A stretch of 64,000 nt of DNA from Chrysoperla carnea (GCF_905475395.1 NC_058341.1:65479501-65543500); one strand, 5' to 3'; positions 44,541 to 55,476 are shown, counted from the stretch's first letter. Notes: generated from the letters alone by a model not told the origin. Numbers and translations: made by a program.

Positions 44541-44732
44541 TATTTTCTCCAAATTATCGCTTAGAAAAATCGAACGTGTTAATTTTTTTTTAATACTGAA
44601 GTATTTTGCACCGTAGATACTGCACTCTTCCCCTATTTGTCTAATCAGTATATTCACTATCATTAAAATTAGTATTAATATGATATCCTAATTAAAAATT
44701 AATCTATGTTAGTTTAAATAAAACGAAATAAA

Positions 44733-45548
44733 ATGTCGCTACAATTAATTATCGAAGAAGCTTATGAAAATATAAAAAACATTAATTCGAATACCGTTAG
44801 TTTTGAAACTAAAAAGGCGGTAGAAGAAGTTATTAGTGCTTTAGATTGTGGACGTTTAAGAGCTGCTAATAAAAATAATGGGCAATGGCAAGTAAATGAT
44901 TGGATAAAAAAAGCAATATTACTGTCTTTTAGAATTAATGATAATCAATTAACAGGAGATAATGTTAATAATTATTTTGATAAGATTCCTACTAAATTCT
45001 GTGATTGGAAAGCAGAACAATTTCAATTAGCTTCTAATCGTGTTGTGCCCGGAGCTATTGTCAGGCATGGTTCATTTATTGGAAAAAATACTATATTATT
45101 GCCTTCTTTCATCAATATTGGTGCATATGTAGGTGAAGGGACTATGGTTGATACTTGGGCTACAGTTGGTTCTTGTGCTCAAATTGGTAAAAATGTTCAT
45201 TTATCTGGGGGTGTTGGTATTGGTGGTGTTCTAGAACCTTTACAAGCATCTCCAACGATTATTGAAGATAATTGTTTTATAGGAGCTCGCTCAGAAATTG
45301 TTGAAGGGGTAATTGTAGAAGAAAATAGTGTTATTTCTATGGGGGTTTATATTGGCCAATCAACTAAAATTTACGATAGGGAGAACGATACCATCAGTTA
45401 TGGACGAATACCAACTGGTTCAGTTGTTGTTTCTGGTAGTTTACCATCCAAGGATGGAAAATATAGCTTATATTGTGCGGTTATTGTGAAAAAGGTAGAT
45501 AATAAAACCCGTTCTAAAGTAAGCATTAATGAATTATTGAGAGACTGA
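44733..45548 (+). CDS. dapD: bacterial-type tetrahydrodipicolinate N-succinyltransferase
   Basis: Enzyme of the succinylase branch of diaminopimelate/lysine synthesis: succinyl-CoA + tetrahydrodipicolinate gives N-succinyl-2-amino-6-oxopimelate. The 271-aa frame is uninterrupted and close to the usual 274 aa. An N-terminal helical domain ([19 protein letters not shown]) is followed by a left-handed beta-helix of hexapeptide repeats (about residues 105-230), including [28 protein letters not shown] and [15 protein letters not shown], and a conserved tail ([14 protein letters not shown]...INELLRD). Asp140 and Glu188 align with the catalytic Asp141/Glu189 described for mycobacterial DapD. Overall wording is closest to enterobacterial DapD as I know it, so a gammaproteobacterial donor is inferred. 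Animals lack this pathway. No intron; A at -3 of the ATG; no convincing Shine-Dalgarno. Insect-type repeats lie on both sides, so either horizontal transfer or a chimeric contig. Confidence 0.95.
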   Translation: MSLQLIIEEAYENIKNINSNTVSFETKKAVEEVISALDCGRLRAANKNNGQWQVNDWIKKAILLSFRINDNQLTGDNVNNYFDKIPTKFCDWKAEQFQLASNRVVPGAIVRHGSFIGKNTILLPSFINIGAYVGEGTMVDTWATVGSCAQIGKNVHLSGGVGIGGVLEPLQASPTIIEDNCFIGARSEIVEGVIVEENSVISMGVYIGQSTKIYDRENDTISYGRIPTGSVVVSGSLPSKDGKYSLYCAVIVKKVDNKTRSKVSINELLRD

Positions 45549-45555
45549 GAGGTAT

Positions 45556-45561
45556 AAGGTG
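45556..45561 (+). promoter_or_regulatory. Shine-Dalgarno-like AAGGTG
   Basis: AAGGTG lies 6 nt before an ATG (45568), 8 nt after the dapD stop. In a bacterial genome this would be a good ribosome binding site for a second, translationally linked gene. Confidence 0.45.
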
Positions 45562-45567
45562 TTTAAT

Positions 45568-45627
45568 ATGGTTTATGGTGATATAGTTAGTGCTTTAAGT
45601 GATCGTCAAATTATCCGTTGTTTGTAA
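45568..45627 (+). pseudogene. 19-codon ORF behind dapD, possible bacterial operon scar
   Basis: ATG to TAA, starting 20 nt after the dapD stop and behind AAGGTG. The product begins MVYGDIVSALSD. I do not recognise it. Reading on in another frame stays open to about 45729 (KVDGDTTESITALFSHK...). It may be the 5' stub of a bacterial gene cut or frameshifted after transfer, or chance. Confidence 0.35.
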
Positions 45628-45682
45628 AGTTGATGGGGACACAACTGAATCGATTACAGCGCTGTTTTCTCATAAAATTTGC

Positions 45683-45688
45683 AATAAA
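45683..45688 (+). terminator. candidate poly(A) signal AATAAA behind dapD
   Basis: AATAAA 135 nt after the dapD stop, followed by T-rich sequence. If dapD is expressed by the host this is the nearest signal; AATAAA is frequent in such AT-rich DNA. Confidence 0.3.
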
Positions 45689-45710
45689 TCACTCGTTTTA
45701 TTTAAATTAA

Positions 45711-46416
45711 TAGTAAATGTCAAATAATAATTAATTAAATAATAATAATTAACTGTGGCATTAGAAATTATGAAAAATAAAAGACGAAATTGCATAAATA
45801 ATATTTCTTAAATGTAAATTAACATAATAACTTTTTTAAATTTGTAAGCAAATAATGTTAAATTTTCAATGTAAATCATATACAGGATATTTAGCTAAGT
45901 TAGCTACATACGGAAAACTTTTTTATTAAGTTTACAAAAAAAATTTATTCTTTATAAAAAGCTCTGCTTTCAAAAATAAAATATTAACATTTATAAAATA
46001 TTAACATACAATTTTTAACTAACATTATGACGTTACACGATCTTTTACGAACATTTTTTTTGTCGGGCGTTTTCGTTTCTTTTTTGAAGAGTTCTTTTAA
46101 AACTGTCTGTAGCTCTAAAATTATCATGAAAAAATAAAAAATGATAACAGTTTTGCAATAAAACTTATATATAATCTTTCCATTTTTGTTTTAAAAAAAG
46201 TAGAAAAAATTTTTTCGTTTCAAAATCCCAATTGGTATAGTAAATATCAAATAAAAATTAATTAAATAATAATAATTAATTAAACTTATGGCATTAGAAA
46301 TTATGAAAAATAAAAGACGAAATTGCATAAATAATAATTTTTAAATGTAAATTACAATAATAACTTTTATAAATTTGTAAGCAAATAGTATTAAATTTTC
46401 AATGTAAACCATATAT
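45711..46416. repeat. pair of 175-bp direct repeats downstream of dapD
   Basis: 45711-45882 and 46238-46416 are near-identical and in the same orientation ('ggcattagaaattatgaaaa', 'gacgaaattgcataaata', 'aaattttcaatgtaaa'). The 355-bp spacer begins with 'acaggatatttagctaagtt', the putative Tc1/mariner-like end also seen at 36136. This looks like a duplication accompanying an insertion. Confidence 0.7.
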
Positions 46417-46639
46417 GTACAAAAAATAGATTCATATATTCATAAATATTAATAAAATATAGTGTGTCATTCCCATGGAAACTCCTGAAATAAAAATTAT
46501 GTAGGTTGCGAATTATTAATGTTTATCTGATGTTAAATTTTTTTAAATAATAAATGTTATACAACGATAATTCTTAGTTAATTATTTTCTTAAGCTCTGA
46601 TAGTAGATGGTAATTTTTTTAATGAATTAAATATCTGTT

Positions 46640-47855
46640 TTTTATACCTTTTATATGTATGTATGTATGAAATATATACCAAGAAATACTAATTTTAGTC
46701 TGAAGTTTGTAACACTTAGGAATTGATGGATGATTGAATAGAATTGATGATACAGACAAAATTTTGGCACCATAAAAGCACCAAATTAGTTCATTTCCGT
46801 TTGTCCGCCCGTCTGTCCGTCCGCGATCACGACAACTCAAACACGAAAAAAGATATCAAGCTGAAATTTTTATAAGGTGCTCAGTACATAAAAAGCAAGT
46901 TTGAGTTTGTAAATGAGCAACATAGGTCAATTGGGTCTTTGGTCCGTAGGGCCCATTTGTAAATCGTTGGATATAAATAAAAGTTTAAATGTAAAAAATG
47001 TTCTTTATAAAAAGGTAACAACTTTTGTTTGCAATATTTTTTCGTAAACATCACTGATTACCCGTGAGTGCAAAAATTAGGACAAAACTTTTGTGTGCAT
47101 TTTCTCCAAAACTATAAAAGTTCGAGAGATGAAAAGACCTGGCACAAATTAGATGTAATCTGCATTTCGGTCAAACTTTTTCAAATTTTGTCAAATGATA
47201 GTTTAAGTCATTGTAAAGAAAAGTTCCCATGGTCACAAGTCATGAAAATGACAGGATTTCATGTTATAACTAAATTAAAAATGGAAAATGTACTTGTTTG
47301 TATAATAAATGCCTATGTGTGTATAGGCAAATACATATACAGATATGTATAACTACATGCATACGTGTATTTTTTAATGTAAGGGTGTTGTTTTTTAATT
47401 CTTTAATTTAGTGGATCAATAATATGAATTGTTAAGATCAATATTTTCAGGTACATATATCCGTACATGATTTTTGACAATTAAATTATAATAATTTTTT
47501 TTATATAAACAAGTACATTTTCCAATTTTAATTTAGCGATAACTTGAAATCCTGTCATTTTTATGATTTGTGACCATGTGAACTTTTATTCAGAATGACT
47601 TAAACTATCATTCCCCAAAAAGTTTGACCGAAATTCAGATTACATATAATTTGTGCGAGGTCTTTTGTAGGTACTTTTAACTATTGAGCCTTAGGAATAA
47701 AATATGGAAGAAAAGTTTTCTAGAAAATATTTTCGATAACTAGGTCAAATTTTTCTAATTTATTAAAAACAATACAAGCACCTATATTCAACATTGTCTT
47801 ACAGGGTATTTCAACAATTAGGTCAGTAAATTGTTAATTTTCACTTGGTTTTTGT
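46640..47855 (-). repeat. family B repeat split by a foldback insertion
   Basis: 46640-47105 holds the '...catgtat' end through 'cgtaaacatcactgattacc'. The other end ('tatttcaacaattaggtcag') resumes at 47803. The interval is taken by the foldback at 47125-47680. Confidence 0.6.
47125..47680. mobile_element. foldback element inside family B
   Basis: Left 'agacctggcacaaattagat' against right 'atataatttgtgcgaggtct'; also 'gaaaatgacaggatttcatg' against 'cttgaaatcctgtcattttt'. Arms about 190 bp, non-coding. Confidence 0.65.
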
Positions 47856-47945
47856 GAATCGCTGTCGTCTATACCGACATTACACATTGAATTTCCAGAA
47901 TGAATTCTAATTGTTTGTCTCTTCAGCTATTAAATAATAATTATT

Positions 47946-48440
47946 AAGGTATTACGAGCGCCAAGGCAAGTTAAGACTTGTGGTTGAAATTATTTGTAGG
48001 TACCTTTTTTTCAACTTTGATGATAAATTTTGTAATAACTCCATGAATTTAGACGAAAAATAATAAACAAATTTTTCGACATCTGCCTTGGTTTTCGAAA
48101 TATCGAAAGCTAAATAATTAAACAAAATTTTCAATTTTCGATATTTTGAAAATTACTCTAGATAACAAAAAATTTTATTCTTACTTTTCGTCTTATATTA
48201 TCAAGTTATAACATAATTCACTATCAAAATTGAAATAAATTTTTTTTTAAATTTTTGTTCCCACTACTTCAATTTAAATAATTTTTATTATTATTTTTTT
48301 TTAATTTCCACCGATTAGTTTTGGAGAAATTTTTGAAAACATATCATCGATCTACCGTTTTTCCATAATACCAAATTAATATAATAATAATAAGTTAAAT
48401 GTCTACTTTTGAAGTCATTTATTTATTTAAATAATCGGGC
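47946..48440 (-). mobile_element. family A repeat, TTAA-associated (copy 3)
   Basis: Opposite-strand copy of 26515-26946. It starts at TTAAGGTATTACGAGCG and extends to 'ttgaagtcatttatttattt', which matches 26520-26560 in reverse complement. Confidence 0.6.
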
Positions 48441-48574
48441 ATACTACTAAATATTTTCAAAAACCAACTTCACTTTTCTGCCCATCCAGTGAGAATTCAT
48501 TACCTGAAGTGATAAAAATATTTAGTAAACATCCCTATTAAAGTTTCCTTCTTGTTTGTTTTTTTTTTTTTTTT

Positions 48575-49295
48575 CAGCTAAGTCATATGATCAATATAGC
48601 CATATAACTGAGATACATTTCATCTTAGCAATGAAGGCAGAAAACGAAATTATCCTATCCATCAAGCTGAGATAAATTTCATTTGGACGATATGATATAT
48701 TTCTTTTTCTTAAAAAAGAAACAAATCATCTCAGGTTTAAAGTCCAGAAGGTAATCATCCTAGTCAACCACCGAGAATGCATATATTTCATTTAGGCCAT
48801 ATGGTCAAGACAATCTATTTCTTTGCTTTATGGATAAAATGAAACTTCTCCTTGCGATAGCTCTGATATACATTTTATATGTGTAGGGAGGCCAAGAAGA
48901 AAATCATCTTAGTCGTCGAGTTGAGATACATTTCATCTCGGCCATATACGGCTTAGATGAGAAAATTTGTTTGTCTTAAGGACGAAATAAAATTCAGAAT
49001 TCATCTCAGCAAGAAGGCCAAAACGGAAATCATGGCTAGGGGCTGTGGTACATTTTATCCCAGCTATGTGGCTAAGATTGATATAATTCTTCGTCTTAAG
49101 AACTAAATAAAACTCAACCTAGCCATAGCACTTTTTTTCATCTGAGCATACATTGATACATTGCTGAGATGAAATTTTCATGCTATAGGGCCAAGATGCA
49201 AGGGGCTAAGATACATTTCATCTTAGTAAAGAAGGCCGAGAATAGAATTGGGCTGAGATACATTTCATCTTAGTCATATGGCCGAGATGATTAGA
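48575..49295. repeat. degenerate 29-30 bp palindromic minisatellite, part 1
   Basis: Tandem, diverged units close to GCCATATGGC plus TGAGATAAATTTCATCTCA. Each half of the unit is itself a dyad. Interrupted at about 49295 by a retrotransposon 3' fragment and resumed at about 49895. Confidence 0.75.
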
Positions 49296-49895
49296 TAAAA
49301 GCTTTTTATTTAAATACTCTTAAACGTACACAAAGTTTACAAAATTGGAGCAAGTACAGGAACTAGTCGAGTATAAGTCCAGTATGAATAAAAAATAATA
49401 AATACATTTTAAAAGAAATTGTTATAAATTAAAACTTATATAATAAATAAAGGGACTATTTAACATTTAAAAAAAAGAGATCACTGAATTTAAAATAACA
49501 TATTAAAAGACAAAAAAAAAGAACAGTAAGGAACACATTAAAAGAAAAGGAATTAAAAACAAAATAGAGCATAGCATCACAGTTTTAAAAACATCACAAA
49601 AATTATCATACGTTATTACAGATGCACAATATCAATTAACTTGTACTGATGATGGAAGGGGGATGGCTCAGAAGTTCGGGCGATCCAGTACCTTGCTTGG
49701 TCACGGGGTCAGATCATGGTACTGCCTCTGTCTAGTTAGATCTTCGATGTAAATGCCGAGCAACCAGCGGATCGTATCTAACACCATCAACCGAGCCATG
49801 GTCTGCGTATACTTTGGTGCTAATCCCAAAGACTTCGCAACCCCATATCTCTGAGCTAGCCAGGATCCGAGTGAACAACGACAAATGCGTTTCTG
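49296..49895 (-). pseudogene. R2-type LINE, 3'-end fragment inserted in the minisatellite
   Basis: Minus-strand C-terminal codons GSWLAQRYGVAKSLGLAPKYTQTMARLM...QRQYHD (49872-49703) match the ends of the copies at 53.2 and 54.1 kb. They are followed by a 3' UTR ending in 'atttaaataaaaagctttta'. The element is 5'-truncated, as expected of target-primed reverse transcription. Confidence 0.8.
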
Positions 49896-50515
49896 TTTTT
49901 TAAGAGCGAAATAAAATTTTTCAAGGCCGAGATAAATTTCCTCATAACCATACAACCGAAATGAAATTTCTATTCCATAAGAATAGAAATAGAGATAGAG
50001 ATACATGTCATCTTAATCAGAAGGCCGAATAGAAAATCATCCTAGCCACCATAAACAGATAAATTTCATCTCAGCCACATTACCAAGATGATATATTTCA
50101 TTTTTTACGGGCGTAAACAAAATTGATTTTAGCCATGAGGCAAAATAAATTTCATCTCAGCCATAAGGCTGGGATACATTTCATCTCAGCCAAACAGGTG
50201 AGATACATTCATCTCAGCCATTTGTTTTTTAAGGACAAAATATATTTTTGTTCCTCATAAGGAAGAAATAAAATTCGTCATAACAATAGAGCTGAGATAA
50301 ATTTCATTTCAGCCATATGGTCGAAATGTAATTTCCTACAGAATGCTATTCAGCCATAGCACCTGGCTGGGATACATTTCAACTCGGCCACATGACTCAT
50401 AAGCAAGAAATAAATTTCATCATAGCCATAGGAATAAGATGCATTTCATCTCAGCCATATGCTATAAGCCATGGAATTTCCATGGTATAAGCCAAAATTC
50501 AATTCATTCTAGAAA
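49896..50515. repeat. degenerate palindromic minisatellite, part 2
   Basis: Continuation of the array with better-preserved units, for example 'gccataaggctgggatacat' and 'ttcatctcagccaaacagg'. Unit spacing about 28-30 bp. Confidence 0.75.
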
Positions 50516-51530
50516 GATATCTAAGTCCTTTGACCGCAAAACCAGTTAAACTTTCATAAACAGTAGTCAATATAAACGATTCTTATATTAATCAGGTGAC
50601 ATACACAAACCGAAAAATAGTAGCTATAAGTAATATATAATAAATTGGCTCAAAAGAGATGTATTTGGACGCCGTAAAAGTTAGTAATTATTACAAGAAG
50701 TATAGGAATGCGTCCAATAGAAGGGGTACTTTTCTGCCGTTTAAATAACGTAAACGTAAAAGAAAATTAGATTTATAAATAAATAATTTCGAAAATTAGA
50801 GAATTATGAATGTAGAGCAGTTGAGGTTGTTTGTAAGAAGAACTCTATTGTAATTGTATGCATTATAGATCATCTTCAGGGCCATTAAAAAACATGTGTT
50901 TCCAAACAGAGCTAACTTCTCCCTGGTGGAAATAAAGCTCTTCTGGAACTCAGAATACTTAGTTCGAAATTCAGAAAAAACTATGAGAAATATAAAACTA
51001 TCTCTGAAAAAGTCTGAAAATATTAAATAAGTTATTAATCAATCATTTAACGACAGATAATGATAATAGATTGAGACTCTTTCGGAAGAATTATTCAGAG
51101 TTACAAAAAAGTTTTCAACAAATTCAAAGATGGAGAAATTAATACTTTTTCCGAGTTTCCTATTTTTTCAAGATTTAAAAATACTTTTGAATCTTAAAAA
51201 AGAGTCCTTAAAAATACTTTTTCGAAGATTTTCAGAATTTATAAAATGACTACAAAATTAATACATTTATGATCGCAATCATTTTTTTATAAAATAAGTA
51301 AGTGCATTTATTAATTGCGTTTCAAAAATAATAAAATAAACTTCAAAAATAATAAAATAAACTTCAAAAATAAAGACCCCGTCGACTACAAAATCACGCT
51401 CTTAAAATTATGGTAACAAGAAAACATTTTCATCTGAAATTGTTATAATAAGTAAAATCATCATTACAGTCAGGGAACCTCTAAAATTAAAAAGTTTTCC
51501 ACAGGACGGAAAAGAGGTCCTCCAAGGCCA
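50516..51530. other. non-coding spacer
   Basis: No gene. It contains a short tandem block at 51322-51375 where 'cttcaaaaataataaaataaa' occurs about three times. Confidence 0.35.
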
Positions 51531-51534
51531 AGGA

Positions 51535-53588
51535 TCCTGAACCAGCTATTAGAAGACAGTGACGACGAACCACCTACCATCAACCCGACAAGTGCCACTC
51601 AACAGCCCCCGCCCCTTAAAACCGATAACGGCACAGGGGCTGCTCTTGGTACTGTAACTGAAAGGTTATGTCACGATGTATCGATGGATCTCCACACTGA
51701 TTTAGACCCACCGCACAATATAACCCTGTGGACGCGGCGAAGATTCAGAAACTATACAAGATCAATAAAAAAAAGCCATGACCAGCATACTGAGCGATCC
51801 AGTATAAAGTTCCAAACTCCGAAATACGCCTCACTGCACGTTGATTGCAGGCGAAGACGGGAAGTCTTTCCTACGGAATTTACCATCCAAGGAGGAGGAC
51901 TAACGGTTTTAAAAGACGGGGAAGAGTATCAACATCTCGGTGTACCAATGGGCTTCCGTGTGGCCCAAACCCCCCCTGATGCCCGGGCCATCAAAGAGGA
52001 CGTTCAGAAGGTGCACGATTCTCTTCTCGCACCCTGGCAAAAATTGGAAGCCACAAATATGTTCATCCTTTCTCGGCTAGACTTTATTCTGCGAGGAGGC
52101 AATGTCAAGAAATGGATGAGCCACGTTGAGGTCTCTCCGGAAATTCTTTATATTCCATCTTACCGTAGGGCACGCTTTTAGACTGCTGACCTGCAAAGAC
52201 ACCATTGTCAGGGAAACGGCCTGCTCCTGCCTAAAACGTGTAGTGAGACGTTGTATCGGAGAAGATCCAACCGAGGATATGCTTGCCAAGTATCTGTCTG
52301 GCTCACTAGAGGGTCGATTAGCCCGCGACGGGGGAGACATTTCTAGTTTGTGGTCACAAGCTAGAAATGCGTGCCGTCGCCTAAACAGCAAATTTGGGTT
52401 TTCATTGGTGCATTGGTGCACAATCAACCGTCCTGGGCAAACACCGGAGCGTATAATTGTCCCGGAGACGGCGCGATCCGTTGTTGTTCGTAAGCTACGT
52501 TCAGCACTTCGAACATTCTACCTTGCTAGACTTCTAGGAAAACCAGATCAGGGAAAGGCGTACTCTTGTACAAATCTTAGGGAAGCGAGCAACCACTTCC
52601 TGCTGAATGGGCGGTACACTCGATTTTGTGACTACCGCTTTATCCACCGAGCCCGACTCGGCGTCGTTCCATTAAATGGAGCACGTCGATTCGGAAACGG
52701 GGATAAACGGTGCCGACGTGTGGTTATGTCAATGAGACATTACCACACGTACTGAATCATTGTACCGTCCATTCAGCGGCGTGGCAACGGCGACATAATG
52801 CCGTCCAAGACCGGCTTGTTCGCGGATCGCGGTTACCCCCGGGTGCTATCTTAAATATCAATAGACAATTACCTGGCGTGACCTGGTGGTTCTGGATGAG
52901 GCTAGTAGGGAAGTTAAAATCGTAGACATCTGCATCCCATTTGAGGGTGCCCCAGATGCCCTCGAGGTGGCTTGGCAGCAAAAGCTCGATAAATATAACC
53001 AACTTGCTGCTGAGTTTTCCTCGAAAGCCAAGAGGGTCTCATTGGATGCTTTTGTCGTTGGTTCGCTCGGGTCCTGGCTAGCCCAGAACTATAGGGTTGC
53101 GAAGTCTTTGGGAATATCTCCAAAATATACGCAGACCATGGCACGGTTGATGGCGTCAGACACGATCCGCTGGTCACGTGACATTTATATCGAACATCTA
53201 ACCGGACAGAGACAGTACCACGATCAGCCTCTGTGACCCTGCACACAGGTATGGATGGCCCGAACACCTGAGCCATCCCTTCCCACAACCATCTGTGATT
53301 TAAGTGCTTGTGATATGTGTGTGCTGTGCTATTTTATTAAATAATTGTTATGACTGTGATATGTGACACTTTTTATTCTTCTGTTTTAAAAACTCTTTTA
53401 AATTCTTTATTGTGTTTCTCCTTTTAATGTAGTGTAGTCTAATTTTTTTATTTGTTTTTAATTATTTTAACTCGTTTTTATTACTGTTTATATTCTACTA
53501 CACTATGTTGCGATTATATAAGTCTATATTGTATATTTTAATTTTTTATCTTTTAAGATTATAAAAATAAACGCTTTAATCTGTATCA
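51535..53588 (+). pseudogene. R2-type (restriction-like endonuclease) LINE, copy A
   Basis: Begins with N-terminal domain text (TSATQQPPPLKTDNGTGAAL) and jumps at about 51712 to the region found near 60345 in copy C, a deletion of about 460 bp at a short 'ccgcac' homology. It then carries a thumb/C-terminal part of the reverse transcriptase (QHLGVPMGFRVAQTP), a C-x2-C-H-C knuckle (PTCGYVNETLPHVLNHC), and the endonuclease region (SREVKIVDICIPFEG). The last ends at QRQYHDQPL, followed by a 3' UTR. At least three frameshifts. No YADD-containing palm is present, so it is internally deleted and dead. Confidence 0.8.
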
Positions 53589-54440
53589 AGAACAGGGATA
53601 AACGATGCCGACGTTGTGGCTATGTCAATGGGCTTTGCCACACGTACTGAATCATTGTACCATTCATTCAGCGGCGTGGCAACAAGACCGTCTTGCTCGC
53701 GGATCACGTCTACCCCCGGGTGCTGTCTTAAATATCAATAGACAAGTACCCGGTGTACGGAGTACTCTTCTTCCTGACCTGGTGATCTTGGATGAATCTA
53801 GCAAGGAAGTAAAAATCATCGACATTTGCATTCCATTTGAGGGTGCTCCTGATGCGTTAGAGGTTGCTCGGCAGCAAAAGCTCGAAAAATATAACCAACT
53901 TGCTGCTGAGTTAACCACGAAAGGCTACAGAGTCTCATTGGATGCATTTGTCGTTGGTTCGCTCGGGGCCTGGCTAGTTAATAACTATAGGATTACGAAG
54001 TCTTTGGGAATAGCACCTAAATATACGCAGACCATGGCTCGGTTGATGGTGTCGGACACAATCCGCTGGTCGGGCGACATCTACATCGAACACCTAACAA
54101 GACAGAGGCAGTACCATGATCAACCCCCGTGACCAAGCACAAAGGTATTGGATGGCCCAAACACCTGAGCCATCCTCCCCGATATACATCTGTGTGAAGT
54201 TCTGTGATAGTGAATCTTTTGTGATATAAAAACTGTGATTTATGACACTTTCTTTGTTCTGTTTTTTCATTTTAAATGTGTAGTGCCATTTATTTATTCT
54301 ATATGTTACTTTTTATCAATTTTATTTTAAATGTTTTTTAAATTTGTACTACACTTGTTCGATTATTTCCTGTTTATTGATCAAATTTTTACTATGTATT
54401 TTTTAAAGATTATTTAAATAAAAAGCTTTAATCTGTTCTT
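53589..54440 (+). pseudogene. R2-type LINE, copy B (5'-truncated)
   Basis: Starts abruptly inside the CCHC knuckle, head-to-tail behind copy A, and stays open to the stop (53605-54132). It includes LLPDLVILDESSKEVKIIDICIPFEG, the PD...K restriction-like endonuclease motif, and QRQYHDQPP. The 3' UTR ends 'aaataaaaagctttaatctg'. Truncation at the 5' side is usual for LINE insertion. Confidence 0.8.
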
Positions 54441-54721
54441 ATCAGCTTAATTTTATTCAACGACAAAAGTTAACGTGGAAGTGAAGATTTTCATCAAATT
54501 ATGGATTAAAGCTCTTAAATCGACTGAACCAACAAGATAGGTCAGTGAACCAGGCTGGGAAGAGAAGCAGAGGAAGAAGTAAGTGTTACAATATTACTCT
54601 CAAAATCAAACGACCCACCACCATCTTTGGGTCGTCGCACGGGATACTTATAGGAGTGTGAAACAAACTTTGATAGTGGATTATGTTATTGTCGTCTATT
54701 ATATTGTAACTTAACTTCAAG

Positions 54722-54803
54722 TGCTTGGTGGCTTATTGGATAGAGTATCAGCTTCCCATTATTAAAACCATACAACGCTTGAGTTCGAATCCTGCACGTG
54801 GCT
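54722..54803 (+). ncRNA. degenerate tRNA-like / Pol III promoter-like segment
   Basis: A-box-like TGGCTTATTGG (54729-54739) and a near-perfect B box GTTCGAATCC (54783-54792), 43 bp apart. T-arm and acceptor stems pair poorly, so it is not a functional tRNA. It may be a tRNA-derived piece in the LINE 5' UTR. Confidence 0.4.
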
Positions 54804-54870
54804 ATTGATCAATTGCCTTTATTTATTTTTTTAAATTTTGTTTTTTTGCTTTTATTCCGACCTATTTATA

Positions 54871-55476
54871 ATGGATTTAAATGAACAAAATAAAATCATG
54901 CTTGATGCTATTCTTAAGAGGTTTGATGAAAATGAAAAGAGATTAATGGAAGAAATAAATAGCTTAAAAGTGGCGAATGAAGGGTTAAGAAACAGGGTTG
55001 ATGTCATGGAAAAAACTGTTCAAAATCAAAAAGAAGTTATTTTGCAATTAGAGAAAAGGTTGAACTCTAATAATATAATCATTCATGGCGTTGATGAAAA
55101 CAAAGATGACACGGGCTTAGAGGATGCTTTAATTGATTTACTTAACAGTAAATTGGCTGTCAATATAAAAAAACATGATGTTCAGCAAGTATATAGGCTT
55201 GGTAACAATAAATACAACGCTCGGCCGATTAAAGTTTTGTTAAATAATCATAAAACAAAGCTAAGTATTATGAAAGAAAAGAAGAAGCTGGCTGGAACTC
55301 CTATATTTATAACCGATGATCTGCCCAAGGAACTAGGAATTAGAGAAGCAGACGAAAGAAGAAAAAAAAGAGAAGCTTACAGCAAGCGTGGAAGTAAACG
55401 ACCTGTTGCCCAATCTTCAAGCGAAATGGATGATACGGTTGACAAGATTACTCAAGATATAAAGCGAAAAAACTGA
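54871..55476 (+). CDS. LINE ORF1 protein (coiled coil plus RNA-binding)
   Basis: 201 aa from the ATG at 54871, the first methionine in an open frame. Residues about 8-70 form a strong heptad coiled coil (RFDENEKRLMEEINSLK..., VMEKTVQNQ). A short RRM-like region follows (NNIIIHGVDEN; PIKVLLNNH; ITDDLP) and then a basic tail. This is the layout of L1-like/insect LINE ORF1 nucleic-acid chaperones. It ends AAA-AAC-TGA at a perfect A-AAA-AAC heptamer (55467-55473), and ORF2 lies in the -1 frame. The frame is intact. Confidence 0.8.
   Translation: MDLNEQNKIMLDAILKRFDENEKRLMEEINSLKVANEGLRNRVDVMEKTVQNQKEVILQLEKRLNSNNIIIHGVDENKDDTGLEDALIDLLNSKLAVNIKKHDVQQVYRLGNNKYNARPIKVLLNNHKTKLSIMKEKKKLAGTPIFITDDLPKELGIREADERRKKREAYSKRGSKRPVAQSSSEMDDTVDKITQDIKRKN

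Noticed and set aside
44733-45548. dapD as simple bacterial contamination
   Set aside because: Not excluded, but insect-type repeats lie within about 200 bp on both sides, which a contaminating contig would not show. A chimeric assembly remains the main alternative.
48575-50515. Regularly spaced palindromic units resembling a CRISPR array
   Set aside because: Units are contiguous and degenerate with no unique spacers, and the DNA is eukaryotic; it is a minisatellite.
54722-54803. A functional tRNA gene
   Set aside because: A and B boxes are visible, but acceptor and T stems do not pair well and the anticodon arm is overlong.
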